Notes under the pieces: generated by a model | Told to the model about the DNA's origin: nothing | The model's input: only the letters and a program-made list of their open reading frames with translations | The model's database searches: none | Source of the DNA: Tupaia tana | Lineage: Eukaryota > Chordata > Mammalia > Scandentia > Tupaiidae | Reading direction: 5' to 3' | Assembly: GCA_026018925.1 (NCBI GenBank) | Contig: JAKSZU010000009.1 | Span: forward strand, 70,172,949-70,236,948 | DNA: 64,000 bases | In this document: positions 1 through 10,836 of the stretch, in pieces | How positions within the stretch are numbered: position 1 is the stretch's first letter | How the letters are laid out: each line of letters starts with the position of its first letter | Position numbers and translations under genes: made by a program

Positions 1-160
1 CATTCATTTATTAATTTTTTTAATTTGACCAGAAAGAGACAGAGACAGAGAGGGAGAGAGAAAGTGAAAAAGCAAGTCACCAAGTCCGGGACTCAAACCA
101 GAATCAGCCATGTAGGAGTGTCTAGCACCTTAACCATCAAGCCACTCAATGATGTGCATT
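1..160 (-). mobile_element. Family B tRNA-like SINE
   Basis: Read on the minus strand, this has the family B head (box-B-like ggtttgagtccc), then a ctttctctct-type body and an A/T-rich tail at the window edge. It may continue beyond base 1. The tRNA-like part implies an RNA polymerase III promoter inside the element and mobilisation by L1 proteins, which is known for this class and not shown here. Confidence 0.8.
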
Positions 161-338
161 TCTATCACACAAAGAAAGAAATAGGAATATGGACATAATT
201 CTGTTTAGATAATAAGAATATGGGTCATTACTTCTTTATTTTTAAAATAATTTTATATGATTTTGTATGCTATAAATATATACAGTGATTGTTAAATAAA
301 ATAATTCACAGAAAAATTTTTTAAAAAGACCAGCAGGT
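161..338. other. Unassigned AT-rich DNA
   Basis: AT-rich sequence with no repeat or gene I recognise. Its last bases (about 322-338, aaaaagaccagcaggt) are the left target-site duplication of the next SINE. Confidence 0.4.
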
Positions 339-600
339 AGGAATCAACAGTTGGCGTAATGGCTATGTTGCTGGACTCCCATGTATTCGACCGCGGTTCG
401 AGTCCCGGACCCGGTGGCTTAAACTCACACCGGGCGCGTGTGCGTGCGTGCCCAAGATCCCAAGAGGAGAATAGAGGAGAAGGGATTGCGGCGTGGCCAT
501 CCCCCCTGGCGGGTGATTTCTCGCTTTCTGTTTCTCTGTCTCTGTCTGTCTGGTGAGCGTACGTGCCCTATAGCAAAAACCTCTCCAAAAAAAAAAAAAA
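339..600 (+). mobile_element. Family A SINE
   Basis: Full-length copy: box-A-like tggcgtaatgg, perfect box B ggttcgagtcc, CpG-rich middle, CT-rich stretch, ccctatagcaaaaacctctcc and poly(A). The flanking repeat aaaaagaccagcaggt / aaaaagccagcaggt supports target-primed insertion. The open frames through it are incidental. Confidence 0.9.
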
Positions 601-887
601 AAAAAAAGCCAGCAGGTGGCGTGTTAAACATAAAACAAATAATTTTTTTTTTTAAATTATGGGTTGTATACAAAGAAATTGGTGAAATAAAAGCAGTAGA
701 ATTGCCAGGGCAGATGGTTACACATATCTGTAAGTTATTACGAAAAAAATCTTTCACTATTTAAAATGGTAATGTCACTGAAATGTCTTTATAAGATACG
801 TGTTTTAATTTTTCAAGTTTTAAATGTGTCAAAAATTACATCAAATTTCCATATTCTTACATGGATGTTAAAAATACAAAGAACTGG

Positions 888-1155
888 GAACCAGCAGTTA
901 GCGTAATGGCTATGTCGCTGGACTCCCACGTAGTCGACCACGGTTCGCGTCCCGGACCTGGTGGCTTACAACTCATGCCGGGCGCGTGTGCGTGCGTGCC
1001 CAAGATCCCGAGAGGAGAATGGAGGAGAAGGGATTGCGGCGTGACCATCCCCCCTGGGGGGTGATTTCTCGCTTTCTGTCTCTATGTTTCTCTCTCTGTC
1101 TGTCTGGCGAGCACACGCGCCCTATAGCTAAAACCTCTCCAAAAAAAAAAAAAAA
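888..1155 (+). mobile_element. Family A SINE with clear TSD
   Basis: Full-length copy with intact box-A-like tagcgtaatgg and a box-B-like ggttcgcgtcc. It is bounded by an exact direct repeat, aaatacaaagaactgg, ending at 887 and again at 1171. The exact TSD and retained CpGs indicate a young insertion. Confidence 0.95.
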
Positions 1156-1267
1156 AAATACAAAGAACTGGCTTTTTTTAAGGTTCATTTTAGAATGTTT
1201 CTCTGAGAATGAGAGTGCCCCCCCTTTCTCAGTACAGTTTTTATATCATGATTTATTCCTAGCCCCA

Positions 1268-1353
1268 GCTTTCTGTGTCTTTGTCTCTCTCTGTCTCTCT
1301 GGCTAGTGCATGCACCCTATAGCAAAGATCTCTCTTAATAAATAATAATAATT
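1268..1353 (+). mobile_element. Family A SINE, 3' fragment
   Basis: Only the CT-rich stretch, the ccctatagcaaagatctctc segment and an ATA-rich tail remain. The tRNA head is absent, so this is a 5'-truncated or eroded copy. Confidence 0.7.
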
Positions 1354-1377
1354 GGTGGATTTTTATTTAAAGTTGCT

Positions 1378-2960
1378 TGTGTATGAAATTGTTCAATCTA
1401 TATTTAGCCCTGACATTCAATGTTATTATCAATATTTTTGGACTAATCTTTATATATATATATAAATAAGTTGTTTGATGTCCTCTTACTTCTATTTGTC
1501 TCTCTTTAGCTTTCCTGATATTGTAGCCCCTTACGTATTTCCTGAAGAGCTGTTTTTGTTTTGGTGAATTATTTTAGTGTTTGTTTACTTGGGAATTATT
1601 TTATTTCTCCTTCTTGTTTGAAGGATGATCTTGCTGAGTATAATACTCTTGCCTGAAATTACTTTTTTTTCGGAGTTTTAAGTGCATTTCCGCTTTTTTT
1701 TTCTTGCCCGCATTGTTTCAGCTGAGAGATATGTTGTTAGTCTAATGGGGTAATATTTGTATTTGGCATTTATCTCTTGCCATGTTTACAATTTTTTCTT
1801 TGTCTTTGATTTTTACTAATTTGGCTATGATATACCTTGGAGAAGATCCTCTTACATTATATCTATTAGATGTTCTTTATACCTCCTAGATTTAGATGTC
1901 CACATGCCTCTCTAATTTTGAAAATTTTCAGCTAATATACAATATTGTGAAAGATGTTTTCTATGCCTTTACCTGCCTCTTCACCTTAAGAAATTCCTAT
2001 TATGCAACTATTTGGCCATTTAATGGTGTCTAGGATTTCCTGTTTATTGTCCTCATTTGTAGTGTTTATTCTTCTATTCTTTTCTGTTGCTTGTACTAAA
2101 TCAGAGGTTTTCGTCTTCAAGGCCAGATATTCTTTCTTCTGTGTCATGGAATCTTCTGTTGATACTTTTAAGGAATGTTTTGATTTCTTGCATCATATTC
2201 TTTATCTCCAAAAGTTCTTTTTGATTCTTTTTCAGCGTGCCTATCTCCTTATGGAGTTCCTCCTTCATTTCATGGAAGGATTTTTCTCATCTACTGAAGT
2301 TGGTTCTTGCATCTTGTTGAGTATTGTGACAATGAATAATCTGAATTATTATTTTCTTGATATTTTATTCATTGTTGGTGTAGAGTTATAAATCTTTGGG
2401 GAGTATTACCTGGTTTTCTCCTATTTCTTTAAGCTCTGCTTTAACTTTCAGTCATCTGGTGGTATACTCATTCCTCCTTCTTTGGAGTATGTTTCTGTGG
2501 CTGTGTGCTCCTGAACTTCTTTATGATGTGTGTAAGCTCTGTGCTAATTTCCCTGCCCTACTGTGAGTGAGAGTGTGGAATCTATGGTAGGAGTTTAAGG
2601 TTTACCTATTTGTAAGGGTATTTCTTTCCTTTTACTGCTAAGGGAGATATGGGGAAAAATTTGTCTAGAGTCTCCAATATTCAGGTGTTTGGTGCTGGTA
2701 TACCCAAACCAACTGCTCCAAGATGAACGGAGGTTGTGCTGACAGGTAAACAAAAGGTGGTAGCCAACTTCATATCATGTACTTGAGAGCCCATTCTCTA
2801 CCTCAGTAGGCTAGACAGGGGTCTCTACTGATGAGCTCAAGCTGAGCAGCTTGTCTTGGGCCTGCCTGCTGATCCTTCTATCTATGGGATTGCAAGGTCT
2901 CCCTGTTGCTCCTTCTTTCTCTGAGTTTTCCTATACTCTTAAAGTTATCCTGGACGGAAA
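1378..2960 (-). mobile_element. LINE-1 fragment: ORF1 region and 5' UTR
   Basis: The minus strand reads as degenerate L1 ORF1 followed upstream by a 5' UTR-like, less AT-rich stretch (about 2440-2960). The plus strand shows familiar reversed L1 wording such as tttgtctttgatttttacta. The same family recurs at 28.9-31.0 kb. Stops are frequent, so no protein is made. The exact 5' boundary is uncertain. Confidence 0.7.
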
Positions 2961-3082
2961 TTAAATTGTGCTATCTCAGTACATTGTATTTATCTAAGAG
3001 TTCCAGATATATAGCAGGTGGCCCATAAATGAATAAATATCAAAATTTCAGACTTGAAATTTATCATATGTGTGTATAGCAA

Positions 3083-3372
3083 TTCATTCATTTATTCTAC
3101 AAAATGTTTAAGCCCTTAATAAGTGCCAGGCACTATTCCAAGGATGAATATTCAGTAGTTCAGAGTAATACACAAATTCCCTGTCCTTGTAATGTTTAAG
3201 TTTTGGTTAGGTAAATAGAAAATTAACAAAAATATGTATAATGTCAGGGAATCACAAGGTCCATGAACCAAATAAAACAAAGCAAAGGGATTAAGAGAGA
3301 CAATGTTATATTTATACAGGATAGTTAAGGAAAGTCTTCCTGACAAAGAAATATTTGAGCAGAGACCTGAAA
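3083..3372. repeat. Ancient mammalian interspersed repeat (MIR/L2-era)
   Basis: Contains wording typical of old mammalian repeats: a run of cattcattta, gtgccaggcactattcca, tccctgtccttg and, at the far end, agtcttcctgac and tttgagcagagacctgaa. The family name is uncertain without a library search. Confidence 0.5.
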
Positions 3373-3384
3373 AAGAGAGGATCA

Positions 3385-4105
3385 AAAGGGGTTTTTTTGG
3401 TTGTTTGTTTTTATTTACATTCATTCACTGTACATCACTACAACATACAAAATGAGATTTTTCCATTCAAAATACACTGTATATTAGCTCAATCAAGCAC
3501 ATCAACATATGTGTTATTGTCAGCAAATAATTTTCCATTTCTTGTTTCCTGTATATTTTGCCTTTTTTCCCATTCTTTTTTTTTTTTTTTTTTTTGAGAG
3601 GTTTTCGCTATAGGGCATGTGTGCTCGCCAGACAGACAGAGACACCGAGACAGAAAGCGAGAAATCAGCCCCCAGGGGAGATGGTCACACCGCAATCCCT
3701 TCTCCTCCATTCTCCTCTCAGGATCTTGGGCACGCACGCACACACACCCGGCGTGAGCTTTAAGCCACCGGGTCCGGGACGTGAACCACGGTCTACTACG
3801 TGGGAGTCCAGCGACATAGCCATTACGCTAACTGCTGGTTCCCACCATTCTTGATTCTCTATCTCACTCTCTGCCATCTCCCACCCTCCTCCCACACTGC
3901 ATCTGATATCTATTGTTGCTCTCTATGCCTCCCCCATTTTATTGTTTCACTAAATATCTTAATAAATCTAAATATTTTCAATAACAAGCACAGCTGATAT
4001 ATACATATCCATGAACACAAGTCTGACTTTAGGCATAAACCTCAGTGGATAGAATGAACATACTATAAAGTAGCACCTAGCTAGGACTATATAGCTTACT
4101 GCAGT
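3385..4105 (-). mobile_element. LINE-1 3' end, interrupted by a SINE
   Basis: Minus-strand L1 3' UTR, starting in the A-rich end near 3390 and 5'-truncated near 4105. The same 3' UTR is seen in plus orientation around 16.85-17.3 kb, for example cttactgcagtaag / cttactattgaaag wording and the gtacatcactacaacatac block. A family A SINE sits at 3577-3842. Confidence 0.7.
3577..3842 (-). mobile_element. Family A SINE
   Basis: Full-length, minus orientation: a poly(T) stretch on the left and the tRNA-like head on the right (tagcgtaatggctatgtcgc read on the minus strand). It is nested in the L1 3' UTR, with cccattc / cccaccattc flanks as a weak TSD. Confidence 0.9.
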
Positions 4106-4414
4106 AAGAAGTTTTTAGGTTCAGAAATTTCTAGACAGAAGAAAGAAAATATTAAGGCATTGAAAGCAAACTGCAAGAAAGCTGATACACTAGAGTTAAG
4201 TGAAAAATGGTAACAGATAATGTCACAAAGGCAGTGAGGGGCCAATTCATGTTTGAATGTAGTAGACCATGGAAAATGCTTGAGTTTCATGCTGAGTTAG
4301 ATGGAAAGATTTTAGATAGTTTGGAACAGAGAAATGACATGTCCTTACATGTGTTTTTGTTGTTTTTTTCTTAAAGATTACTCTGGCTAAATATGCATGC
4401 ATTTGAATATTATT
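4106..4414. other. Unassigned AT-rich DNA
   Basis: No recognisable repeat, RNA gene or coding region. Confidence 0.4.
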
Positions 4415-4600
4415 ATTGGTTTAACCTGAGTTCAAATCTGATCTTTGCTACTTACTAGTCACGCAACATTCAGTACATCACTTAGACTTTCTTGGCGTTA
4501 AATTTTCTCATTTACACAATGAAGATAATAATAGAGCCAACTTGATAGCATATTATAAGCAGTTAATATAAACAAAGCATTTGTAACCAATGCAATTGCT
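4415..4600 (+). repeat. MIR-type SINE relic
   Basis: Follows the MIR order: gagttcaaatctgatctt, then cttactagtcacgc, then an acacaatgaagataataata segment corresponding to the MIR core end. MIRs are inactive ancient tRNA-derived SINEs shared by mammals, so this copy is a fossil. Confidence 0.75.
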
Positions 4601-5254
4601 AGCTTTGGTCTGGTCTTACTAATTAACTGCCTATTGTGAACATATTTCCAGATCAATGGGCATTCTTGCAACATTTTAATGTTTTCAAACTATTTTGTAC
4701 AGATACACCATAATTTTTAAAAACTATGCTTTATTGTTGGACATTTAGGTAAGTTCCAACTTTTCAGTGCAGTTACAGTGTGTGGAATAAGTTATTCTGC
4801 CCACTAACTGCAATAAGGTCACACTGGCTTCCTTGCTGCTCCTTAAACAAGCAATGCTTTTTCTTGCCCTGGGTACAGAGATTACATAATATATTGTCCA
4901 AACAGGGGCATTAATGGATATGAAAGAGTAAAAGTGAGTATCATTGAGGAATATTCTAGAACTACAGATAACTATGACTATTTCCAGCAAACTGGGACTT
5001 ATTGTCTTGCTACTCTTTAAGTCTTTGTTGTTTTTGGATTTTTTCACTCCTTAGTGGAATGCTATAACAATAGGTATATGCATCACTCACCTTCTAGTTT
5101 CCTTCAGAATTTGTACGTGTTTGTTTCTTCATTCAATATTCACTTATAGAAAATAGTATAAATCTACCAAAAGCATATAACATTTATTTTCTGCAAATAT
5201 TTATTGTTATGTGATATATTTTATTTTTTCTTGGTTACTGTTGTTGTTGTAGTA
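4601..5254. other. Unassigned AT-rich DNA
   Basis: Mostly AT-rich, with no family I can name. A short ttgttggacatttaggt at about 4735 resembles reversed L1 3' sequence but is too short to call. Confidence 0.35.
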
Positions 5255-5400
5255 TGTTTTGTTTCCCTACTAAAATACAAACCACCTGTGAACAGGAAAA
5301 AGGTTTTGCTCATTACTATATTCTCAGCAATTAAAATAGTGTTTAGTACATAATAGGGGACTCAATGAATATTGCCAAATAGAAGAGAGATTGAATAAAT
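5255..5400 (+). repeat. L2-like 3' end
   Basis: Reads like the 3' end of mammalian L2: tgtgaacaggaaaaaggttt, then attactatattctcagca, then gtgtttagtacataatag and a tcaatgaatatt/gaataaat tail. It is an ancient inactive LINE fragment. Confidence 0.6.
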
Positions 5401-6439
5401 AAAAGTGTTTCTATATCTTCACTGTCTATGAACTTAATTCATGTAACTGCATTCACATATTTACTATAAAAAAACACAATTAAGTTAACTCCAGTTTGGG
5501 GTAAGATGAAATAAACATATAATTACTGTCTCTTGCATTTTGTTGCAGGTGTGTTTTCAAATAAACTATAATGAAGTGAATGACCTAGCTATTTGAACAC
5601 TCTGACAAGTAAGTAACAACAGGCAGGTAAGAAAAATTCACCAGATGTTGAAACATCATTAAAGTGGTAGTGAATTTACCATTTTTTTTCTTACAATATT
5701 CCCTTGTTTAATTTCAATGCAGTTCAAAATTTATATGTGTACACTGAGGTACATTTATTTTGAGTCAACCTGGCTCAAAGATTGAAAAAAAGAAACCTCT
5801 AAGACTCAGAAAAATGGACAAAAGCTTCTGTTTTACTTGGGTTTCAAAAAAATTTTGCACCAAAATAAAATTGAATTTTAATTTCATTTTCCATGCATTT
5901 TTTGAAGTATCCTTGTATATTTAGTAGAGCTGCAGCAAAAGAAGGTCAAGCCAAAAGGCTGTTTCTCTCTCTTTTTGTCTTCCACTGTCTCTCTTTCCTC
6001 CCATTTTGGTAATGCAGTTATAGAGTTAAGTGGTTTCTGTCTGCAGGACCAAAAATTATACCTCAAGGAACTGAAAGTACTTGAAAAATAGGAAAAAGGC
6101 AGAATTTATGGAAAGCAACCCTACAAGGCAATTTATTATTTTCTAGTTTCACTCATGTACTTACCATACATAAGGTCAGATATATGCTATCATATCAAAC
6201 ATTTAAAAAAGTAGGTCAACAGAACTACACTGAGGTCTTGGAATGACCACAGGGTTGCAAATATACCAGATAGATCTAAATAACACTACAAATGCTTTGA
6301 AAATGGAACTGACATTGAAACCACAATCCATGAAAAGCAGTTTGGAACTTGTGGCCTGAGCTAAACAGTTTAATTGCTTATTAAAACAAAAATATAAATT
6401 TATTCCAGCATTTAAACAAGACCCAGAGCAACATAATGT
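5401..6439. other. Unassigned AT-rich DNA
   Basis: No clear element up to about 6100. From about 6100 to 6440 there may be eroded L1 5' sequence leading into the fragment that follows. No coding signal. Confidence 0.35.
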
Positions 6440-7289
6440 TATATTCAAAATTTCTAAGGCACAATAAAAAATTAGTTGTCATACAGATAACCAAGAAATA
6501 TAAATTTGCCAAAGAAAAGAAACAGATATCAACAATGAACTAAAAACAGATGTTGGAATAGTTTACCAAGACTTTAAAGCTGCTGTTATATAAATACTTG
6601 AATAAGAAATCATGAACACTCATGAAACAAATGGTAAAACAAAAAGTTTCAGTAAAGTCATAAAAGATAATGAAAAATCAAATGAAAAGTTTATAATTGA
6701 AAAATATAATAACTAAAAAATTCACAATATGGACATAACAATAGAATGGACATGGTATAGAAAGGAATAAGTGAACTTAAAGGTAAATCAGAAATTATCT
6801 TGATTAAGTGGGCATGTTAATGTCTCTGTATTGACTGACATGCATGGCATTCCCTTTTGAAAAAGCAATGTAATACACTGTAAAGTTATATGCAATTCAA
6901 TGTAATATAAACAAGATTATGTGATAATACATTTAAAAAGAAATTATCTAATTCAAATAGCAGAATGAAAAATAAATAAAATTAAATTAAAAAGAGAGAT
7001 TCAGGATTGGTGAAATGCCAACAAAATGTCTAATGGTTATGTTAATTGAGTTCCAAAAATGGAGGGTACAGTGTTGAAAAGTTATTTGAAGAAATAGTAG
7101 CTGAAAACACTCTAAGTTTGATAAAAGACAAAAAATTGACAGTTAAATGAAGCTAAGCAAATCCTGAAGATTAACTATCCCAAATGTCCATGAACAGACA
7201 TATACTAATCAAATTTCTGGAAACAAAAGACAAAGGAAATTTCTTGAATAAAGTTAAAAAAGATGCACGAACTATATCAATGACATGAA

Positions 7290-7402
7290 TTTTTAAAGAT
7301 TTTTTATTTCTCCATGGGGATGCATCCCCAAAAGAATCTTTATACCATGATCTACCCCAGTCTAAGCCAGTTTCATTATCACTGTGCTACTACCTGGCCA
7401 GA
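7290..7402 (-). mobile_element. Family C SINE fragment
   Basis: The minus strand gives ctggccaggtagtagcacag, then wording seen in the other family C copies, ending ggagaaataaaaaatcttta. It is internally shortened compared with the roughly 240-bp copies at 40.3 and 40.5 kb. Confidence 0.6.
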
Positions 7403-7877
7403 CTTAAATTGTTTTAAATCAAAACCTAAGAGATCATAAGGAAAAGGTAGAACATTTTTAAACTGGTGAAAGAAAATAGCTTTCAATTCTTCTACATCCA
7501 AAGAAAATAAACTTCAGGAGTAAAGGTGAGATAAAGATAATATTACATAAAGGAAATCTAACAGATTGTGTTGTCAGCAGATCAATTCAGAAAGAATTAA
7601 TAAAGATAGTTGAAAAAGTTTTTCAAACAGAAATATAGTTATATCAGATGTAAACTTGGAACATTAGGAATGAAGGAAAAAGGACAATGGAAAGGGTAAA
7701 TATCTGGATAAATACAATATATTATTATCATCTTTAAAAATATATACATTCAACTGAAATAAAAAATTACAACACTGTTTAATAGGATATTAAGATAGCT
7801 AAATAACATATAAAACCATTGTAATAAGAGGGAGTAGTATAAAGAGAACTGAATGATATTACGATTTCTATAGTCGG

Positions 7878-8125
7878 GCCAGTCCTATGGCCTGGTGGTT
7901 CAAGGAGATTGGTCCCATATGGCCAAATGTGTGGCTCAAATTCCTGACCTAGAAGCTTAAAAAATATGCTGGGTGAATGTGCATGTGTGCTCTAAGTCCT
8001 GATAAGATGGAGAAATGAAGTAGAAAGGACCTGTGGTGTGACCATGACCCATTGAATCTCTTTCTCTCTATTTCTCTCTGGTAAACACATACCCCCTCCA
8101 GCAATTAAAATAAAAAGACTTCTAC
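7878..8125 (+). mobile_element. Diverged family A SINE
   Basis: Recognisable order of gggccag head, tggctcaaattcctgacct (eroded box B), tgtgcatgtgtgct, CT-rich stretch and tail, but CpGs are largely lost. An older copy than those at 0.9 or 28 kb. Confidence 0.75.
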
Positions 8126-8185
8126 AGTACAACTCAAGTGGCAAAATATTGATACAAGTTAGCCTATGAACATTAAAGAAGCACA

Positions 8186-8278
8186 GGGGCTGGCAGGTGA
8201 CGTGGTGGTTAAGGGCACTAGACTCCCGAACATGGCCAACTATGGTTCAAATCCCAGACCTGGCGACTTGCTTTCTCA

Positions 8279-8318
<40 letters not shown>

Positions 8319-8319
8319 A

Positions 8320-8357
<38 letters not shown>

Positions 8358-8434
8358 TCTTTCTCTCTAACTCTGTCCCACTCCGATTTAATTAAAATAA
8401 ATATATAAAGTCAAATAAAATAATACTAAAAAAA
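8186..8434 (+). mobile_element. Family B SINE with CT and CA expansions
   Basis: Head gggctggcaggtgacgtggt, ggttcaaatcccagacct, then a long CT run (about 8282-8320) and a CA run (about 8321-8353) before the aattaaaataaat tail. The microsatellites lie inside the SINE body. Confidence 0.85.
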
Positions 8435-8561
8435 TTAAACAAGCATATATACATTTTTTCTTAAACAAGCTTATTTTAATCTCTAAAACAACCACTAAAA
8501 TCTACACAAAGATATACCAGCAGAAACACCTAAATTAAAAATTACCATTAAAGAAGTGTTC

Positions 8562-8805
8562 AATGGGCCAGCCTTTGATGTGGTGATAAAGAGAGCTGTT
8601 TCTCACATGACTGACTGCACAGTTCAAGTCCAAAACTTAGTGTCTTAAAATATGTGCTGGACGAATGTGCATCTGTGTCCAAAAATTGCAAAAGGAGAAT
8701 GTAAGAAAGAGAACTGTGGCATGGCCAATCCCTGAAGGTTCTTTTTCATTCTCTCTCTCTCCAGCGAACACTCTTGACTTATAGCAAAATATTTAACAAT
8801 AAATA
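8562..8805 (+). mobile_element. Diverged family A SINE
   Basis: Head gggccagcctttgatgtggt, eroded box B cagttcaagtccaaaac, gtgcatctgtgtccaaa, CT-rich segment and tail. It is nested in the old L1. Confidence 0.75.
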
Positions 8806-9071
8806 AATAATTATTTAAACAAAATAAGAGAAGAAAAAAATGGGGAAACAAAGGGGTAAAAGGCAGTGAAGGAGTAAAGAGAAAACAAGTAATAAAATGA
8901 TAAAACTAAATCCAAGGATATTAATAGTAATATGACATTAAAATGTTCTAAACGTGTCAGTCAAATCACAGAGATTACCAGGATGGATGAATAAACATGG
9001 TCCAATTCTAACACCTCTACAAAAAATTCACTTGAAATGAAGTAATACAGGAAAATTAAAATTAAAAGGAC

Positions 9072-10512
9072 TGGCTGGTGGCACAGTAGTAATACAACAT
9101 TCCGTGGTTCTGGACATACAGAACAGGGTCCTGGGTTTACATCTCAAGGCCTTCCTGTGTACTTTGGACACGAATACACCCATAGTCTAGGCTGGCCGAG
9201 TTTGAGATTGGAGCAGGGTATAAGGCTCTGTTAGGGTACCTTTCTTTTGCTTTCTTCCTCCTCTTTCTCATATAAAATAAATAGGTAAGTGCTGGGACCA
9301 TGCAGTGAACACAAGCTGAGTATGAAAGAACTGCCCCTCGTGCCTAGAGCAAGGACTCGGCTGAGGAGAACTGGTTGCAAGGTCAACAGTTTTACGGGAT
9401 CTGGATCTCACGTATTGTGTCGCTATACTGTCCTGCACTCAATTTCTCTGCCATGGGCCTTATTGCCATACCCCGGTACCCCATAAAGGCACCCCCAGCC
9501 TTACTATAACTTTTACAATAATCCTGAAAGAATGCGGATCCACTAAGGCAGCGTAAGGCAGCGGCTGCGAACAGGAGTTACTCCCATTAGACTCACCCCA
9601 CCCTCCTAGAAAATGTCAATAGAGAATGCAACATTCACTTCTCCTACTAGGGATTACATAGATAAGCATTAGAAAGGTTTAAGTTAAAGCTACTAATGGG
9701 CGAAAGGACCTCAGTAACTGGGAGGGGCTCAGGGACTCATCCACGAGATGCTGTTACCCCAAAGACCATAAGACACCCTTACTCTCAGGACAAGGGAAGA
9801 TTGCCATTCCCCAAGCCACAGTCATTTAGCAGCATGTAGAGGGTCCCAAGTACACAGCAACCTTCAGCTACTCACAAGACCACATTCCTTTCCTATGCAG
9901 ACTCACCCTCTTAGCTGTAGACTACCCCAGAGATAACATAAGTATTTCACTTTAGTATATACTAACCTTGTCTTTACTAAACTGGACAGGCTCCTGTAAC
10001 TGCTACCACCCTAGCCTGAAGCTAAAGTTCTCAAAAAGCTGACCTGAGGCCAATCTGGGACTAAAGTGATCAAGCTAGTCTGAATGAAGTGGTCAAGATT
10101 CCTGGGAGCCCTCTCATCCAAAGACCCTCCCTGGTAATCAAGATCAAAGAAGAGAATACACCCGAAAAATGGACTTCCTCATTCTAAAAATTATGACTGT
10201 TTATACCTAAACAAAACAGATGTCATGTTTTATGATTATTGTTCCTATACTTTGAATGCCTTACCTTTTAGAGCAAAATGTTTCACTTACTTCCCTTCAC
10301 CCATCCCACTACTGTAAAAACTCCTTCTATAATAAATACGCATGACTTCTGGCCATCAGGGCTGCAGTCTGGGGTTTACTCTGGCTGCAGTCAGCTGAGA
10401 ACATGCTAAAGGGACGTGAGGTCTCAGTCTGATTCCTGTTCACCCGCGTTGCCTTCCTGTGCACCCACCCCAGCTGGGGTACAGCTCCCAGTAGGTAAGC
10501 CTCAAAAAAAAT
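9072..10512 (+). mobile_element. Family C SINE split by an LTR-like insertion
   Basis: Starts ctggctggtggcacagtagt and runs through gggtttacatctcaagg to an aaaataaata tail at 9281. The rest of the A-rich tail (about 10500-10512) lies beyond the 1.2-kb insertion. So the order of events was L1, then this SINE, then the LTR-like element. Confidence 0.65.
9290..10491 (+). mobile_element. 1.2-kb LTR-like element with 8-bp direct repeats
   Basis: The segment is bounded by taggtaag at 9282-9289 and 10492-10499. It begins tgctggga and ends ctcccag. Near its right end lies AATAAA (10331-10336), followed by about 155 bp of less AT-rich, U5-like sequence, as in a retroviral LTR. No gag, pol or env sequence is seen, so a solo LTR is the simplest reading. 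An 8-bp repeat and a non-CA end are unusual for an ERV LTR, so the class is uncertain. Confidence 0.55.
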
Positions 10513-10570
10513 GAAAAGATTAGGAAAGATAAACCATGCAAACATTCATCAAAAGAAAGCTTTAGGGTAG

Positions 10571-10836
10571 TCTAACCACTGTGAAGCACTCTCTGCTCCT
10601 GAACCCTTCCCACCTGCTCACCAGGAGAGTTAGGTTCTGGTCCCAACAGGCCCCTCAACATGAGTGGAGCCGAGGACCTCAGGTTTACCTTTGAAACTTG
10701 CAGTCCAACCACTGTGCTGCACTGCCTGCTTCCCAAGCCCCGTCCACCTACCAGGAGACTTGGATTCTAGACCCAGCAGGGCTCTCATCATGAGTGAAGT
10801 TCAACACCCCTCCTATGCTTTTGAAATTTGCAGCCT
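10571..10836 (+). repeat. Two 133-bp tandem monomers in an L1 5' UTR
   Basis: Unit 1 (10571-10703) and unit 2 (10704-10836) share the same order: aaccactgtg, ccacct, accaggaga, catgagtg and a ttgaaa(c/t)ttgcag end. They are diverged but clearly homologous. Tandem 5' monomers act as promoters in mouse L1; whether they did so here is inference. Confidence 0.7.

Larger units (their letters stand above)
6440..10570 (+). mobile_element. Old LINE-1, ORF1 to early ORF2, heavily interrupted
   Basis: Plus-strand L1 of an old (L1M-like) type. Degenerate ORF1 wording runs 6440-7860 (for example aagactttaaagctgctgtt and atttgaagaaatagtagctg). Early ORF2 wording lies at 8810-9066 and resumes at 10513-10568 (ataaaccatgcaaacattca). 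Inserted into it are SINEs at 7290, 7878, 8186, 8562 and 9072, and the LTR-like element at 9290-10491. All frames are broken. Confidence 0.65.

Noticed and set aside
888..965. Possible tRNA genes at SINE heads
   Set aside because: Box A- and box B-like motifs are present, but the head is followed by a constant non-tRNA body and an A tail, and it does not appear to fold as a full cloverleaf with an acceptor stem.
2002..2391. 129-codon plus-strand open frame
   Set aside because: It is antisense to degenerate L1 ORF1, and its Phe/Leu/Ser-rich composition is typical of reversed A-rich L1.
4680..4760. Short reversed L1 3' match
   Set aside because: The similarity is limited to about 20 bases and the neighbours do not follow L1 order.
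9290..10491. Complete endogenous provirus
   Set aside because: Only one LTR-like unit is visible and no gag, pro, pol or env wording was found.
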